Shown here: positions 5,715 through 6,323 of the stretch, in pieces
How positions within the stretch are numbered: position 1 is the stretch's first letter
Layout: each line of letters begins with the position of its first letter
Assembly (NCBI GenBank): GCA_007135995.1
Contig: SLHU01000115.1
Location: 1 to 6,323 of the forward strand
Reading direction: 5' to 3'
Source of the DNA: Clostridiales bacterium
GTDB taxonomy: Bacteria; Bacillota; Clostridia; Saccharofermentanales; UBA5734
DNA length: 6,323 bases
Position numbers and translations under genes: made by a program
The notes under the pieces: model-generated
What the model saw: only the letters and a program-made list of their open reading frames with translations
Databases searched by the model: none
Told to the model about the DNA's origin: nothing

Positions 5715-6194
5715 TTATGAGGGTTTTTTGATCGCTGCGTTTATCCGGCGGTATTCTCTTGGGCTGTATTCCATCTTTTTTTTGAAGACACGTGAAAAGT
5801 AAAACTCATCCGTAAACCCCAGTTCTGCTGCGATCTGCTGAATGGTCAGGTCACTGAGGAGCAGCCGCATCGCTGCGGCCTGAATCAGCCGTCCGCTGAT
5901 ATACTGATTTAAAGTGATCCCGTTATCGTCCCGGAAGCGGCGGCGCATGGTCTCATAGGCATGACCAAGGGCTTCGCACACGTCTTTGCCGCTGAGTCTG
6001 GCCGACAGATGTTCCTCAATATAGGTAAACACGTCTTTATAGCTGTCGGTCAGTTCTATACGGCGCTCAAGCTCCGGAAGGCCAGAGCGGATAAAACGTG
6101 CGAGGCTGTCATAAGCCAGGCTTTTAAACATCAGAAGATCGGTTATCTCACCGCCTTGAAACATTTTAATCAGCCGGTCTAAAAAACGCATCAT
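5715..6194 (-). CDS. AraC-family transcriptional regulator, DNA-binding portion (C-terminal part of a frame-broken gene)
   Basis: A 159-residue open stretch ending in a complete AraC/XylS DNA-binding domain. The first helix-turn-helix covers about residues 67-100 (SGKDVCEALGHAYETMRRRF). The second covers about 112-152, with the signature TIQQIAAELGFTDEFYFSRVFK and SPREYRR. Family members normally carry about 150-200 residues ahead of this for effector sensing; here that part lies in another frame (see the next entry). The ATG at 6194 has no ribosome binding site, and the frame is closed by TGA at 6207-6209, so I do not believe it is a genuine start. Restoring one base in the run of six T at 6181-6186 joins the halves as ...SLDDAFLDRLIKMF.... 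It lies upstream of the Gfo/Idh/MocA gene on the same strand and may regulate it. The fold is certain; whether the gene works is not. Confidence 0.85.
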   Translation of the reverse strand: MMRFLDRLIKMFQGGEITDLLMFKSLAYDSLARFIRSGLPELERRIELTDSYKDVFTYIEEHLSARLSGKDVCEALGHAYETMRRRFRDDNGITLNQYISGRLIQAAAMRLLLSDLTIQQIAAELGFTDEFYFSRVFKKKMEYSPREYRRINAAIKKPS

Positions 6195-6323
6195 CCAGTG
6201 ATAAAGTCAGACACTGGTTGATCCCTTCCAGCACTTCAATGCCGGCATACTTCAGGCTGAAGTGAAAATAAAATTTTTCTATCCTGCTGCTGGTTCTCAG
6301 ATTCACCTGCGCATAAGGCGGAA
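6166..6323 (-). pseudogene. AraC-family regulator, N-terminal sensing portion in a different frame (partial, frameshifted)
   Basis: From 6321 leftwards the minus strand is open for 51 codons to a TAA at 6166-6168. It reads ...QVNLRTSSRIEKFYFHFSL..., then KYAGIEVLEGINQ and CLTLSLDDAFF. The phrase around FYFHFSL is typical of the N-terminal effector-binding domains of AraC-family proteins. This frame overlaps the frame of the DNA-binding half by about 40 nt (6166-6206), and the run of six T (six A on the plus strand, 6181-6186) lies in the overlap. Removing one T fuses both parts into a natural linker. The gene's true start lies beyond the right edge. It could be a real inactivating mutation, a reversible homopolymer change or a sequencing error. 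Confidence 0.7.

Noticed and set aside
6181..6187. Programmed -1 ribosomal frameshift at the T-TTT-TTA heptamer
   Set aside because: The change needed from the N-terminal frame to the DNA-binding frame is +1, and the heptamer is in the wrong register for a -1 slip from the upstream frame.
5715..6194. An independent short AraC-type protein starting at the ATG at 6194
   Set aside because: There is no ribosome binding site, and the preceding sequence in another frame clearly encodes the end of an AraC N-terminal domain, so this is one broken gene.

Overview
The window looks like a chromosomal stretch of a Gram-positive (Bacillota-type) bacterium. Base composition is fairly balanced. Most starts are preceded by strong AGGAGG-like ribosome binding sites, one gene probably starts with TTG, and a methionine sulfoxide reductase is made as a lipoprotein. 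An aldo/keto reductase with iron-sulfur motifs would suit an anaerobe or facultative anaerobe. These are inferences; no rRNA, tRNA or other taxonomic marker is present.

Layout. Positions 1-353 (minus) hold the N-terminal part of a nitroreductase-like flavoprotein. A strong intrinsic terminator (415-458, minus) separates it from msrAB (496-1695, minus), a lipoprotein fusion of MsrA and MsrB that repairs oxidised methionine outside the membrane. A 370-bp divergent intergenic region (1696-2065) carries candidate promoters for both directions. On the plus strand follow an aldo/keto reductase with two C-terminal four-cysteine iron-sulfur motifs (2066-3232) and a phosphotriesterase-family metal hydrolase (3391-4302), separated by 158 bp that can form a long hairpin. 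The hydrolase converges with a Gfo/Idh/MocA NAD(P)-dependent oxidoreductase (4314-5432, minus); only 11 bp lie between the two stop codons, inside an inverted repeat. Upstream of that oxidoreductase lies an array of about eleven degenerate 15-17 bp tandem repeats (5449-5630). Beyond it is an AraC-family regulator (minus) that runs off the right edge and is split by a +1 frame change at a run of six T.

How the genes may fit together. MsrAB and the nitroreductase point to redox handling. The aldo/keto reductase, the metal hydrolase and the Gfo/Idh/MocA enzyme are all small-molecule or carbohydrate-type enzymes, but their substrates cannot be read from the sequence. The AraC-type regulator sits directly upstream of the Gfo/Idh/MocA gene on the same strand and may control it.

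The least ordinary signals are the tandem-repeat leader, which fills almost all of the space between a candidate promoter and the ribosome binding site of the Gfo/Idh/MocA gene, and the homopolymer frame break in the regulator. I see no CRISPR array, insertion sequence, RNA gene or recognisable defence system here.
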